A stretch of DNA of 64,000 bases from an uncultured Bacilli bacterium. GTDB taxonomy: Bacteria; Bacillota_I; Bacilli_A; RF39; UBA660. The stretch covers positions 1 to 64,000 of the forward strand of contig CAKPHO010000003.1 in NCBI GenBank assembly GCA_934162195.1, in the 5' to 3' direction. The position numbers and the translations under genes are program-made. The notes beneath the pieces were generated by a model that did not search any database, was not told the origin of the DNA, and worked only from the letters and a program-made list of their open reading frames with translations. Each line of letters opens with the position of its first letter. Within the stretch, counting starts at the first letter, position 1. Of this stretch, positions 40,935-52,287 are shown in pieces.

Positions 40935-42730
40935 AGATATTTCTTTAATACTTCATCTAGTTCATCTTTATTAATAGGTTTTGCTAAATAATCATTAAAT
41001 CCTAATTTTAGATATTGTTCTTTCATTCCTGATAAAGCATTAGCTGTAAGCGCTACTACAGGAGTTTTAAAGCCTTCAATTTCTTTTAATTTAGCAAACG
41101 TTTCTTTACCATTCATTTCTGGCATCATATCATCCATTAATATTAAATCAAAATATTCATGATCATTAATAAGATCTAAGCAGTTTTGTCCGCTAGCAAC
41201 TAGTGTTGTCATAATATTATATTTTTTTAATAGTTTATCAATTATTTTTAAATTTAAGTCATTATCATCAACAACTAAAACATGACTACCATGATAACTA
41301 GCAAGAGTACTATCTTCTTTTTTCTCTTCCTCTTTACCATATAATTCAACTATTTTTTGATTTAAATAAACAGTAAATTTAGAACCCTCTCCATACTTAC
41401 TTTGTACTACTATCTTACCACCCATCATATCAACTAAGGCTTTTGTTATAGCAAGTCCTAATCCAGTACCCTCAATAGTTGTATTACGATCTTCATCTAA
41501 ACGATTAAATTTAGTAAACAAGCTATCTATCTTATCTGGACGAATACCACGTCCTGTGTCTTCTACTGATATTACTAAAGAGCATATATTATCTTTATTG
41601 ATGCAATTAACAGAAAAATCAATACTTCCTTTTTCTGTATATTTAACCGCATTAGTTAAGATATTAGTAATAATTTGTTTAACCTTACCAATATCACCAT
41701 ACATAACACCTGGAATATCGGTAGCAAAGTGTGTTTTTAAAACAAGGTCTTTATCACCAATACGAGGAATCATAAGTTTAGCAAGTGAATTAAGTTCTGG
41801 AAGCAAACTATAATTTTTATTTATTATTTCCATCTTATTAGCTTCTATTTTTGATATATCTAAAATACCATTTACTATCTCTAATAAGTTATTACTAGCC
41901 ATAACGACATTAGCCGCATCTTCTTTTGCTTCATCTAATGTTTTATCTGTAATAATACATTCACTAAATCCTACTATAGCATTTAATGGTGTTCTTATTT
42001 CATGACTCATACTACTTAGGAAATCACTCTTGGCACGATTTGCTTTCTCTGCATAATCTTTTGCGAACTGTAATTCTTTCATCATTTTAACATCTGGATT
42101 TTCAATAGTGAAATACATTACAAGTAGAACAAATCCCTCCATAGTTGTTATTAGTGTAAATGAAGGATAAATTCTTTGGATTATTGATGTTAAAACTAAT
42201 CCTCCAAGTAATATAAACAATGATAAATAATTTCCTAACGCAACTTTTTTTATATTTCTTATCATATAAAATAATGATATTAATATTGCAATACCAGAAC
42301 TAACATAAACAGAAATTATTGCTGGGCCTGTTGAGTAACCAGTATATATTTCAATTGGTAAAAACATTGCTAATAAACTTGAAATTATTAAGACAATTAT
42401 ACTAAATGTAATATACTTCTTTTTCTTTTCTCTATATTTTTTACTACCCAAGGAAATTGTCATGACATAATTTAAAAATAAATAAACAAATCCTACTAAA
42501 TAAATTAAATATAAACGGTTAAAAATTATTGATAGAAAGTTAGTTGTACCTACTACATTACCAAAAATTATACATCCGAATTCTATAAAAAGTCCTACTA
42601 AATTTAAAATTAAAAGATAACCAAATATTTTTAATTCAGGTGTATCAATATGTTTTTTTCTAATAAAATTAAAATTTAAAAACGAAATATATACAATACT
42701 TAATATAACAAATTGTAAGCTATTTTTCAT
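40925..42730 (-). CDS. Hybrid sensor histidine kinase / response regulator
   Basis: 601 aa. Six to seven TMs occupy residues 1-~205 (integral-membrane sensor). HisKA has His in FLSSMSHEIRTPLNAIVGFSE. The ATPase domain has NILTNAVKYTEKG, DTGRGI and GTGLGLAITKALV. A C-terminal receiver domain has DDNDLNLK, phospho-Asp in LILMDDMMPEMNG, and KP in LAKPIN. There is no output domain, so it should pass phosphate to a separate protein. The seven-TM sensor may detect a lipid or membrane signal; ligand unknown. The TATAAT-GGTGA unit lies before ATG 42730. Confidence 0.92.
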   Translation of the reverse strand: MKNSLQFVILSIVYISFLNFNFIRKKHIDTPELKIFGYLLILNLVGLFIEFGCIIFGNVVGTTNFLSIIFNRLYLIYLVGFVYLFLNYVMTISLGSKKYREKKKKYITFSIIVLIISSLLAMFLPIEIYTGYSTGPAIISVYVSSGIAILISLFYMIRNIKKVALGNYLSLFILLGGLVLTSIIQRIYPSFTLITTMEGFVLLVMYFTIENPDVKMMKELQFAKDYAEKANRAKSDFLSSMSHEIRTPLNAIVGFSECIITDKTLDEAKEDAANVVMASNNLLEIVNGILDISKIEANKMEIINKNYSLLPELNSLAKLMIPRIGDKDLVLKTHFATDIPGVMYGDIGKVKQIITNILTNAVKYTEKGSIDFSVNCINKDNICSLVISVEDTGRGIRPDKIDSLFTKFNRLDEDRNTTIEGTGLGLAITKALVDMMGGKIVVQSKYGEGSKFTVYLNQKIVELYGKEEEKKEDSTLASYHGSHVLVVDDNDLNLKIIDKLLKKYNIMTTLVASGQNCLDLINDHEYFDLILMDDMMPEMNGKETFAKLKEIEGFKTPVVALTANALSGMKEQYLKLGFNDYLAKPINKDELDEVLKKYLKK

Positions 42731-42772
42731 ACACTATCACCATATAAATTATATCATGAATAAGTTAAATGT

Positions 42773-42804
42773 CAAAAAAAATAGTCTCTAAAATAGAAAC
42801 TATT
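42773..42804 (-). terminator. Terminator after the AMP-forming ligase
   Basis: On the minus strand AATAGTTTCT pairs with AGAGACTATT (one G-U), followed by eight T. Confidence 0.75.
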
Positions 42805-42809
42805 TATTG

Positions 42810-44753
42810 TTATTTGTTTAAAGTTTTAACTTTTTCCTTTGTTTTATTTGAAACAGCATCTTTCGCACTAATGCATTTTTCAGAAACGCCTTCTTCAATC
42901 AATGCTTTAAAAGCTCTTTTTAAAGTTGCTGTAACGGGAAAAGACTCTTGTGATGAACGAACTCTAAAATACAATTTGTCCAAAATATCTTCACCAAATT
43001 CATTTTTACAACGTAATGCGGCGCCTCTTAAAACTTCTTCTTCATTAAATGGCTCTTGAAATTGTTGCTCAATATGTGCAACATAAACTGTTTGTCCATT
43101 AAATGTTGAATTAACTACTTCACAAGACATAATTTTTTTTGTGTCTTTTAATATTTCAGTAGCTATTTTATAATTAGGAATACTTCCATCCATTTTGCTT
43201 ACTCTACCTTTAACGTAAACATATCCATTTTTATCTACCCAACCATAGGTATTCAAATTTTCCCAATCATTACCATCTTTATCTTTAATAAAGAATTCCT
43301 TATCTCCTTCTGGATTTTTACGATATCCGTGCATAGTACAAGGAGATTTAGCAACTAATTTACCAGGTTCACCAGGTTCACACAAAGACATATCATCACG
43401 AAGTGCAGCAACTTTTACCATTCCATAAGTCCCCATACCCACTTGACCTTTGATCTTCATATTTTTTAATTTAAGTTTTTGTAAAGACCTATACATAGTT
43501 ATAAATATACCGCCATGTTCACTATCTCCACCAGCAATACTCATACATACTATAGAGAATGGTGTTTTAGTAACATTTGTGCCTGCTTTTACTTTCTTAA
43601 ACCATTTATTTAAAGCTTTATCTTCATTTGCTTCTTCCGGTTCTCCAATACACATAGGAGCAATTAAATCAGGAAACTTAAAATTAGCATATTGTGGATC
43701 TGTCATTTGCTTTTTCATATTATATATCCATACAGTTCTTGAAGTTAAACAAATATTTGCTTTATTAATAAGCATACTCCACATAATAAAATCTTTATCA
43801 TTTATTGGCTCTAGTGCAACATTGCCACCTTGCATAAATACATCAGAAACCGCAGACATGAAATCTGTATCTGACATTGTTCTAACAAAAGCAAGCATAG
43901 TCATTCCTTTCATTGAAGGAATGTGAGATACTTCTGGATCATGATATCTTCCCATTGTAATATAACTTCTATTTCCATGTTCCAAACCTTTTGGTTTGTT
44001 TGAAAGTGTGGAACCACTTGTATATGTAACTGTAAAGCCATCATTTAGACCTGTATTTTCAAAAACACAATTACTATATTTTTCCCCTTCTTTTAGGAAA
44101 CTATCAAGTCCCATTACATTTTCTAATTCAGATAAACATTTATTATAGTTTTCTTTATTTAATTGATAAAATTTATCTGTAACAAATGAAAATTTATTAT
44201 CACCATTTATTGAATATTCTAATGGCATAGTAATTATTTTTTTGTGATCCATTACTCTTTTCAAAGTTGGAGTAAATTCTTCTAAATTTTTATCACTTAC
44301 AAAAATTAAAGGAGAATTTGCATCATTGATAATATCACACAAATAATCTTGATCCATATCTGCTGCTAACAAATTTACTTTAGCGCCAATTATACTTGCT
44401 GCTCCCATAATAAATGGGAATTCTGGAACATTTTCTATACAGCAAATGAATTCATCGCCTTTTTTTACGCCTTGTTGTTTTAAAGCTTTTGCATAACGAT
44501 ACGATTGAATAAAGAAGTCAGAATAAGTAAATTTATGTCCGCGATATTTAATTGCAGTTTTATCCATATCATTTTTTCTTCTGTTGTATACTTCTTTTAT
44601 CCATGAATGATTTCTATTTTGATCAATGTCCTGTAAAATAGCTTTGTCAATATCGCTATAACCATCTAGATTATATGGTTTATCACATGGTTGTGATGGT
44701 AATTGTTCTATTTCTTCTACAAATTTTTTCAATAATAAACTATTATCTTCCAT
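42810..44753 (-). CDS. AMP-dependent acyl-CoA synthetase/ligase family
   Basis: 647 aa from ATG 44753. The adenylate-forming enzyme has the phosphate loop TVTYTSGSTLSNKPKG, a GMGTYGMVK segment and the C-terminal NLNTYGWVDKNGYVYVKGRVSKMDGSIPNYKI lid, where the hinge Asp/Lys region is found. It activates a carboxylic acid with ATP, probably to an acyl-CoA or to an adenylate for a carrier. No carrier or condensation domain is attached and the substrate is unknown. It is monocistronic, beside the hybrid kinase. Confidence 0.85.
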   Translation of the reverse strand: MEDNSLLLKKFVEEIEQLPSQPCDKPYNLDGYSDIDKAILQDIDQNRNHSWIKEVYNRRKNDMDKTAIKYRGHKFTYSDFFIQSYRYAKALKQQGVKKGDEFICCIENVPEFPFIMGAASIIGAKVNLLAADMDQDYLCDIINDANSPLIFVSDKNLEEFTPTLKRVMDHKKIITMPLEYSINGDNKFSFVTDKFYQLNKENYNKCLSELENVMGLDSFLKEGEKYSNCVFENTGLNDGFTVTYTSGSTLSNKPKGLEHGNRSYITMGRYHDPEVSHIPSMKGMTMLAFVRTMSDTDFMSAVSDVFMQGGNVALEPINDKDFIMWSMLINKANICLTSRTVWIYNMKKQMTDPQYANFKFPDLIAPMCIGEPEEANEDKALNKWFKKVKAGTNVTKTPFSIVCMSIAGGDSEHGGIFITMYRSLQKLKLKNMKIKGQVGMGTYGMVKVAALRDDMSLCEPGEPGKLVAKSPCTMHGYRKNPEGDKEFFIKDKDGNDWENLNTYGWVDKNGYVYVKGRVSKMDGSIPNYKIATEILKDTKKIMSCEVVNSTFNGQTVYVAHIEQQFQEPFNEEEVLRGAALRCKNEFGEDILDKLYFRVRSSQESFPVTATLKRAFKALIEEGVSEKCISAKDAVSNKTKEKVKTLNK

Positions 44754-44907
44754 ATAAACACACCCCTTAGTTACTACGTATTCTAGCATATTTTATGATT
44801 TTTGGCAAATTTTTCTTTTTCTCTCTTTTTCAAATAAACTTGTGATTTATGTAAGGTTTTATTTGCAAACTAAAACATAATAGTCTATTATATTTATAGG
44901 TGGTTTT

Positions 44908-45686
44908 ATGAACGAAAAGAATTTGATAGATTATTATAATAAATTTAATGAGGATAAAAGATTAACAAGAAGACATGGTATTGTTGAATATGAAACTGCT
45001 ATGAAATATATTCATAAATATTTAAAAAAGATAGATAATCCTAAAATATGTGATATTGGCGCTGGTACCGGAAAATACTCTATTGCTCTTGCAAATGAAG
45101 GGTATGATGTTACCGCTGTTGAACTAGTTAAACATAATTTAATGACTTTAAAAAATAATAGCAATAAAGTTACTGCTATTCTAGGAAACGCTACTAATTT
45201 AAAGATGTTAAGGGATAACACTTTTGATATGGTGCTATTATTTGGTCCTATGTATCACTTAATATCTGATGATGATAAGATTAAAGCTTTAAATGAAGCC
45301 AAAAGAATTACTAAGCAAGATGGATATATATTAATAAGCTATTATATGAATGAGTATGCACTTATTAAGCATGGCTTTATCGATAAAAATATAAAAGATT
45401 CTTTAAAGAATAATTTAATAGATGAGAAGTTTCATATTACACCTAAAGATGATGATCTATATAGCATGGTTAGATTAGAAGATATTAATAAATATAAGAA
45501 AATTACTAATTTAAAAAGAGTTAAAATATTAGCACAAGATGGTCCTACTGACTATATAAGAAGAAGTATAAATGAACTTGATGAAGAAGAATTTGACTTA
45601 TATTTAAAATATCATTTATCTATGTGTGAAAGAAAGGAACTCTTAGGTGCTTCATCTCATGTTTTAGACATATTAAAAAAGGAAAG

Positions 45687-45690
<4 letters not shown>
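44908..45690 (+). CDS. Class I SAM-dependent methyltransferase
   Basis: 260 aa. Motif I is ICDIGAGTGKYSIAL, followed by acidic VELVKHN, motif II DMVLLFGPMYHL and a C-terminal FxxY-rich region. It transfers a methyl group from SAM to an unknown substrate, probably a small molecule given the similarity to the UbiE/COQ5-like group. GGTGG lies before ATG 44908. The end overlaps the convergent phosphoesterase gene by 4 bp. Confidence 0.88.
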
Positions 45691-47631
<1,941 letters not shown>

Positions 47632-47670
47632 TTAGTAATTATATATTATTTATTAAAACTTAGCAAGGTA

Positions 47671-47699
47671 TTGACATATTAAATATTTTCTTATATAAT
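47671..47699 (+). promoter_or_regulatory. Sigma-A promoter of the 163-aa gene
   Basis: TTGACA (47671-47676), 17 bp, TATAAT (47694-47699): both consensus hexamers. Confidence 0.75.
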
Positions 47700-47725
47700 A
47701 CCCAATACAAAAAGGAGGGGGCTTT

Positions 47726-48217
47726 ATGAATTTAAAGTTTGTAAACAGTGTAGTTTTTCCAGAATGGATAGAAAGATATGAAGAAGAAGAGATACATAAT
47801 ATAAAACATATTGCTCAAGGTCACGGAAGATATTTAAAAAGATTGTCTAATCAAGACTATATATTAAAAAGAGGTATTGAGTTAGCAAATTCTTCTAAAT
47901 ATGAAAGATTAAGTCCAATTCAAAAAATGATATTTATATCAAACGTTGTTTTCGAAGATGATGATAAAGTTATTGAAGTAATGAAAAAATATAACTGGAC
48001 TAGAGAAAAAAATAAAGCATTAAATATTTTAATTTCTAAGATTAAAATGGAACAAAATAAAAATTGTGAAATTTCTTTAGATTTATCATTAATTGAAGAA
48101 ATAAAACATATTTCTTGTGTATATTATGGAATACAAAATCCAGCTGTTTTAATAAATCGTTTAAATGAATTATCAGTTACAAAAAAACAAGAATTAAATC
48201 ATATTAAAAAATATTAG
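47726..48217 (+). CDS. Uncharacterised 163-aa protein
   Basis: 163 aa, not recognised. It is mostly helical and charged, with EEEIHNIKHIAQGHGRYLKRL near the N-terminus and IKHISCVYYGIQNPAVLINRLNEL near the end. There is no TM or signal. A strong AAGGAGGGGG ribosome site and a consensus sigma-A promoter suggest substantial expression. It is monocistronic, between tgt and murF, with a terminator at 48207. Confidence 0.65.
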   Translation: MNLKFVNSVVFPEWIERYEEEEIHNIKHIAQGHGRYLKRLSNQDYILKRGIELANSSKYERLSPIQKMIFISNVVFEDDDKVIEVMKKYNWTREKNKALNILISKIKMEQNKNCEISLDLSLIEEIKHISCVYYGIQNPAVLINRLNELSVTKKQELNHIKKY

Positions 48218-48234
48218 GAAACTAATATTTTTTT
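48207..48234. terminator. Bidirectional terminator
   Basis: AAATATTAG pairs with CTAATATTT, with T and A runs on either side. It lies between the 163-aa gene and murF ends. Confidence 0.8.
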
Positions 48235-49535
48235 GTTATATAATCACGTATTTCTTCAAACATCATTCCATGGGATGCTTTTAAATATATAACAATATTA
48301 TTTAATTCAATTGTATCTAAATATTTAATTAATTCTTGATTATTTTTGAAATTTAAAGAATATGGATTACTGCTATATTTAGTTTCTTTACCAACCAAAT
48401 ATGAACTATACTTTTTTGTTTTTAAGATTTTTCCAATTTTTTTATGAATTTTTTTGCTATATCCTCCAAGTTCCAAAATATCTCCAAATATTATCAATTT
48501 ATCTTGATTATATTGTTTTAATTGCTCAATGCCTGCTACAAAAGATTCATATGAGCAATTATAACAGTCATCTATTAATGTAATATTATTAGAGAGTTTT
48601 AACACGTTATTACGATGTTTTTCTGGTATATAACTTCCTACACTATTAATAATATCATTTATATTTATTTCATATTTAATTCCTATAGCTATTGCTAATA
48701 AAATATTTATTATTATTGCTTTATTTGGTACATTAAATACAACATTATATGTTTTTTCCTTATACTTTATATTAAAATATAATTTCTTTTGTGTTGTTAT
48801 AATATTAGTTGCTACTAAGTCATTATTATTTTCTAAACCAACTCTATATTTATTTTTATAATTAATTTTATTTAAATATTTATCATCACCATTTATAAAT
48901 AAAACCCCATTTTCCATACCATCAAGTATTTCACTTTTAGCTTTCAAGATATTTCTTTTACTTTTTAAATATCCTATATGTGATGTTCCTACATTAGTTA
49001 TTACACCATCATTAGGTTTTATTATTTTTGATAAATAACTGATTTCTTTTAAATGATTCATTCCTAATTCTAATACACAAATTTCATAAGTATCATCTAA
49101 ATTGAACAAAGTAACAGGAACTCCAATTTCATTATTCATATTTCCTTCTGTTTTTAAAACTTTATAATTATTTTCTAAAATTAAAGACACAAGTTCTTTA
49201 GTTGTAGTTTTACCAACACTGCCAGTAATTGCTACTACACTCTTTTCAATATTTCTTTCTCTAATTTCTAACCCTAATATTCCAATAGCTTCAATAATGT
49301 CTTTTACTTTTATAATACTTACATCACTTTTTATAATATCTTTATTAGTAATAACTAATTTAGCTCCTCTTTCAATAGCATCATCTATATATTTATACCC
49401 GCTATTAATAGCAATAAAGCAATCTCCTTTACTTATCAATTTACTGTTTACCTTAAACTTTCCTTTTAATACTTTACTATTTTCTTTAGATAAAAATTTA
49501 CCTTTTACTAAAGAACATATATATTCGAACTCCAC
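48222..49535 (-). CDS. murF: UDP-MurNAc-tripeptide D-alanyl-D-alanine ligase
   Basis: 437 aa Mur ligase. The P-loop is VAITGSVGKTTTKELV; next come NNEIGVPVTLF, LELGMNHLKEISYLS and the C-terminal DDCYNCSYESF. It adds D-Ala-D-Ala to UDP-MurNAc-tripeptide. The start is GTG 49535, with AGGAAGTGA upstream. It follows the amidotransferase-like gene by 4 bp and is probably co-transcribed with it. Confidence 0.93.
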   Translation of the reverse strand: MEFEYICSLVKGKFLSKENSKVLKGKFKVNSKLISKGDCFIAINSGYKYIDDAIERGAKLVITNKDIIKSDVSIIKVKDIIEAIGILGLEIRERNIEKSVVAITGSVGKTTTKELVSLILENNYKVLKTEGNMNNEIGVPVTLFNLDDTYEICVLELGMNHLKEISYLSKIIKPNDGVITNVGTSHIGYLKSKRNILKAKSEILDGMENGVLFINGDDKYLNKINYKNKYRVGLENNNDLVATNIITTQKKLYFNIKYKEKTYNVVFNVPNKAIIINILLAIAIGIKYEININDIINSVGSYIPEKHRNNVLKLSNNITLIDDCYNCSYESFVAGIEQLKQYNQDKLIIFGDILELGGYSKKIHKKIGKILKTKKYSSYLVGKETKYSSNPYSLNFKNNQELIKYLDTIELNNIVIYLKASHGMMFEEIRDYITKKY

Positions 49536-49539
49536 TTTA

Positions 49540-50163
49540 TCACTTCCTACACATTAAAACAAAGTAATTAAATAACCTACGTTCTAATATATCATATGAA
49601 TACATATTTTCTGGGTGCCATTGAACTCCAATAAAAAACTTCTTTTTTTTATCTTCTATAGCCTCAATAACGCCATCATTACTAAATCCTACTATATCTA
49701 TATTAGGATTTATAATCATATCCTTATGTCTACTATTAACCTTTATCTTGTCTACTTTAATGATGTCATAAAGTTTAGAATTCTTATCAATATACACTTC
49801 ATGAACATATTTTTTATAAGAATTGTTATGATTTTTTACATTAGTTATTTTTCCCTCTGAAAAATAACCCATTAGTTGCATCCCTAAACATATTCCTAAA
49901 ACTGGTATATTTTTATCATATACATACTTTAAAATTTCTAAATCATATTTATAAAAATTATCTCCTCCTTGTAATATAATGCCATCACACATATCAACGA
50001 TTCTTTTTATATCTTCATTAAAATCATTATTAATAGATAAAATACCTAACGGAATACCACCGCTTTTTATAACGCTTGTTTTTATATCTTCATAAATATA
50101 CATAATCTTATTACCGCTTGGCAATATATCAGGTCTACTTATTATTCCAATAATCGGTTTCAT
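49540..50163 (-). CDS. Class I glutamine amidotransferase-like hydrolase (PuuD type, paralogue 2)
   Basis: 207 aa. Cys nucleophile is in PVLGICLGMQLM; His/Glu in GVQWHPENMYS. The MKPIIGIISRP start parallels the paralogue at 19187. It precedes murF in one operon, so a role in cell-wall peptide or amide metabolism is possible but not shown. The TATAAT-AAAGT-GGTGA unit lies before ATG 50163. Confidence 0.85.
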   Translation of the reverse strand: MKPIIGIISRPDILPSGNKIMYIYEDIKTSVIKSGGIPLGILSINNDFNEDIKRIVDMCDGIILQGGDNFYKYDLEILKYVYDKNIPVLGICLGMQLMGYFSEGKITNVKNHNNSYKKYVHEVYIDKNSKLYDIIKVDKIKVNSRHKDMIINPNIDIVGFSNDGVIEAIEDKKKKFFIGVQWHPENMYSYDILERRLFNYFVLMCRK

Positions 50164-50185
50164 ACCATCACCACTTTATTATATG

Positions 50186-50209
50186 AAAAAAAGAAGCTTT
50201 GTGCTTCTT
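50186..50209 (-). terminator. Terminator after yneF
   Basis: On the minus strand AAGAAGC pairs with GCTTCTT, followed by T. It overlaps the yneF stop. Confidence 0.75.
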
Positions 50210-50435
50210 AGTCCATATATTTAGTCATTTGTTTCATCATTTGATTAACTTGTTTTTGACTAGGAGTTCTTCCCATCCCACTCATCATCGCTTTAATCAT
50301 TTGTTCATTAATAGGTGGATTTTTTTTCATATACTTTTGCATATATTTACGTGCAATAAAAAATCCTATAACTGCACCTGCTACTAATCCTCCTAATACT
50401 TTTAATATATCTAATAAAAACGCTACCCAATTCAT
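50208..50435 (-). CDS. yneF: YneF-family (UPF0154) membrane protein
   Basis: 75 aa. One N-terminal TM (residues 6-27: [22 protein letters not shown]) and a conserved cytoplasmic end [28 protein letters not shown] are diagnostic. Function is unknown. It sits directly after sirA, as in B. subtilis. Confidence 0.92.
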   Translation of the reverse strand: MNWVAFLLDILKVLGGLVAGAVIGFFIARKYMQKYMKKNPPINEQMIKAMMSGMGRTPSQKQVNQMMKQMTKYMD

Positions 50436-50484
50436 ATTTTAACCTCCTTAATCATTTTACTAAAATTTAAAAGAAAAGTAAAGT

Positions 50485-50913
50485 CTACACATAAGTATAT
50501 TTACTATTATTATTGTTTATTCTTCTTTTTGTTAAGAAAAAATAATCTTTATTTTTAAAATCACAAACAAACAAATATTTATTATAATAATTCATTACAT
50601 TAAAGATATTAGGAAAATTTTTATTACATTTACATATTATACAAGAATAATGGATGTTGAAAAGCGCAACATCATCTCTAACTCTAACTAAATATTTATT
50701 ATTTTTCTTTATTTTACATATTGAATCAAAGTAAGATCTTAATCTATCAACCTCAATAATATTACATATTTGATTATATAAACTCATTCCAAATACTAAA
50801 TCCTCTTTTTTTAGTTTGTATAAATTTTCTATTGTTTTATATAAAATATAAGGATTTTTACTATATAGTTCACTATATTCACTTTTTATAGCAAATAAAT
50901 AATACTTACGCAT
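50485..50913 (-). CDS. sirA: SirA-like sporulation inhibitor of replication
   Basis: 142 aa from ATG 50913, chosen for GGTGA upstream. The pattern MRKYYLFAIKSEYSELYSK at the N-terminus and YLFVCDFKNKDYFFLTKRR near the end fits SirA (YneE), which binds DnaA to block replication at sporulation onset. The next gene is yneF, the same order as in B. subtilis. Similarity is recognised by pattern and synteny only. If right, it implies a Spo0A-like sporulation entry in this lineage. Confidence 0.7.
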   Translation of the reverse strand: MRKYYLFAIKSEYSELYSKNPYILYKTIENLYKLKKEDLVFGMSLYNQICNIIEVDRLRSYFDSICKIKKNNKYLVRVRDDVALFNIHYSCIICKCNKNFPNIFNVMNYYNKYLFVCDFKNKDYFFLTKRRINNNNSKYTYV

Positions 50914-50935
50914 ATTATCACCATTTATAGTATAC

Positions 50936-50966
50936 AAAAATGACATGTAAAATCATGTCATTTTTT
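50936..50966. terminator. Terminator after pilin E
   Basis: TGACATG pairs with CATGTCA around TAAAAT, with T runs on either strand. Confidence 0.8.
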
Positions 50967-50971
50967 GTTTA

Positions 50972-52180
50972 TTAACTTAATTTAGATTTTAGTACTTCTA
51001 TAACTGGGCGAACGCCAAAGTTGCCCAAATAGCTGACATAGGGGTTGTCGCCAACGGTGTAGTAATGCACATTCCAAGCGTTGCTAGAAGTAGCAGCACG
51101 AGACGAGGCTGTCCAATATCCATATGTTTCTTTATCTGAATTATTTAAACATCCATACACTGTACAATCTATGCTTGATCTATCATATAACCATCCATAT
51201 GAACATCCTGCCGTATTTCCAGTTTTACATATATCACTTTCTGTATCTGTTTTACTATCAAAATAATACCAATTACTATTTGCAGCTACCTTTTCATTCC
51301 ATGATGTATTTCCTGTTATTGTTGCTATTTCTTGAGCTGTTATTAATCTTGCTTTATAACTACTATAGTCTATTGTATATTTTGCATTACTTGTTTCTCC
51401 TGTCTGATCCATTGTATAATTGGACGGTGTTATTGTCCCTTTCCATGATGATGTATCATTTTTTAATTGCTTTAATACTGTTAATGGACCTTTATCATTT
51501 TTACCAAAGTTTCCAAAATTACTTTCTGTTCCTCCTGCTTCTACATAATCTGCTTTAGATATCCATGGTACTGTTGCAGTTGTATTATGGTCTAATATTA
51601 AATTTACTGTATCTTTTCCATCATCATTGAATGCATAGAATTTCATACAGCCTTCTTTTACTCCTGTATTACTTTGAGTTTCTGTATAATCTGATGATGT
51701 ACATTTTTCTCCTGTGGTTATATTAAAATATACTACTTCTCCATTTGTATACATATTTGTATTCCCTTTTTCTGTTGCCTCATAACTCTTTGATGTTGGA
51801 TTATAAGCAACATCATAGTCTCCTATTGTCATTTTAGAATCTGTTGTTACTTGTCCACTTTTTATCACTATTGTTCCTGATGTCGGTTTATCTCCACTCG
51901 CATCTATCTCTAGTTTTCCATCTGGTAATCCTGTCCCTGTTAAATTACCATCACTATCTATATCATATGTCCCATCTGGAATATATTTTTTATTTAGTTC
52001 TGAATTACTTATAGTTAATTCTACTGCTCTTATATAATTTTGAATTGATACTTCTGCAGATCCTTTCTTTGCATTTTTGATTGTTTTAGTTACTATTGGT
52101 GTTGCTATTAACGTGATGATTGCTAATACTACTATTACCGCTAGTAATTCTATTAAAGTGAAAGCATTTTTCTTCTTCAT
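50972..52180 (-). CDS. Prepilin-like protein with hypervariable lectin-type tail (pilin copy E)
   Basis: 402 aa. The class-III start MKKKNAFTLIELL is cleaved after Ala6, where Gly is usual, an odd point. The linker differs from C/F, but the region from NGEVVYFNITTGEKC to NLILDHNTTATVPW matches copy F. A long insertion (YKARLITAQEIATITG, KTDTESDICKTGN) is shared only with F. The end is YGYWTASSRA, NAWNVHY and NFGVRPVIEVLKSKLS, with variable codons in NNC/NNT form. It is preceded by a plain sigma-A promoter and a short leader (GTAAAG...AGGAGG) like that before copy A. Confidence 0.88.
   Translation of the reverse strand: MKKKNAFTLIELLAVIVVLAIITLIATPIVTKTIKNAKKGSAEVSIQNYIRAVELTISNSELNKKYIPDGTYDIDSDGNLTGTGLPDGKLEIDASGDKPTSGTIVIKSGQVTTDSKMTIGDYDVAYNPTSKSYEATEKGNTNMYTNGEVVYFNITTGEKCTSSDYTETQSNTGVKEGCMKFYAFNDDGKDTVNLILDHNTTATVPWISKADYVEAGGTESNFGNFGKNDKGPLTVLKQLKNDTSSWKGTITPSNYTMDQTGETSNAKYTIDYSSYKARLITAQEIATITGNTSWNEKVAANSNWYYFDSKTDTESDICKTGNTAGCSYGWLYDRSSIDCTVYGCLNNSDKETYGYWTASSRAATSSNAWNVHYYTVGDNPYVSYLGNFGVRPVIEVLKSKLS
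51000..51120 (-). repeat. Candidate DGR variable repeat of pilin E
   Basis: GC-rich coding segment ending in GGCGTTCGCCCAGTTATA (plus-strand GGCGAACGCC at 51007-51016). It aligns with C and F at TGG, CGTGCT (F only), GCTTGG, GTG and the end; other codons differ at positions 1-2. Confidence 0.6.
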
Positions 52181-52212
52181 TTTATTCCTCCTACTCTTTA
52201 CTTTACGTCTTA

Positions 52213-52242
52213 ATTATAACTTAGCACTAACAATTTTGTCAA
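52213..52242 (-). promoter_or_regulatory. Promoter of pilin E
   Basis: Minus strand: TTGACA (52242-52237), 18 bp, TATAAT (52218-52213). There is no attenuator-like hairpin before the ATG. Confidence 0.75.
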
Positions 52243-52261
52243 TAAAAATAAAACTATCAAC

Positions 52262-52287
52262 AAAAAAAAGCACAATTCCTTGTACTT
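52262..52287 (-). terminator. Terminator after yebC
   Basis: On the minus strand AAGTACAA pairs with TTGTGCTT (one G-U), followed by eight T. Confidence 0.8.
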
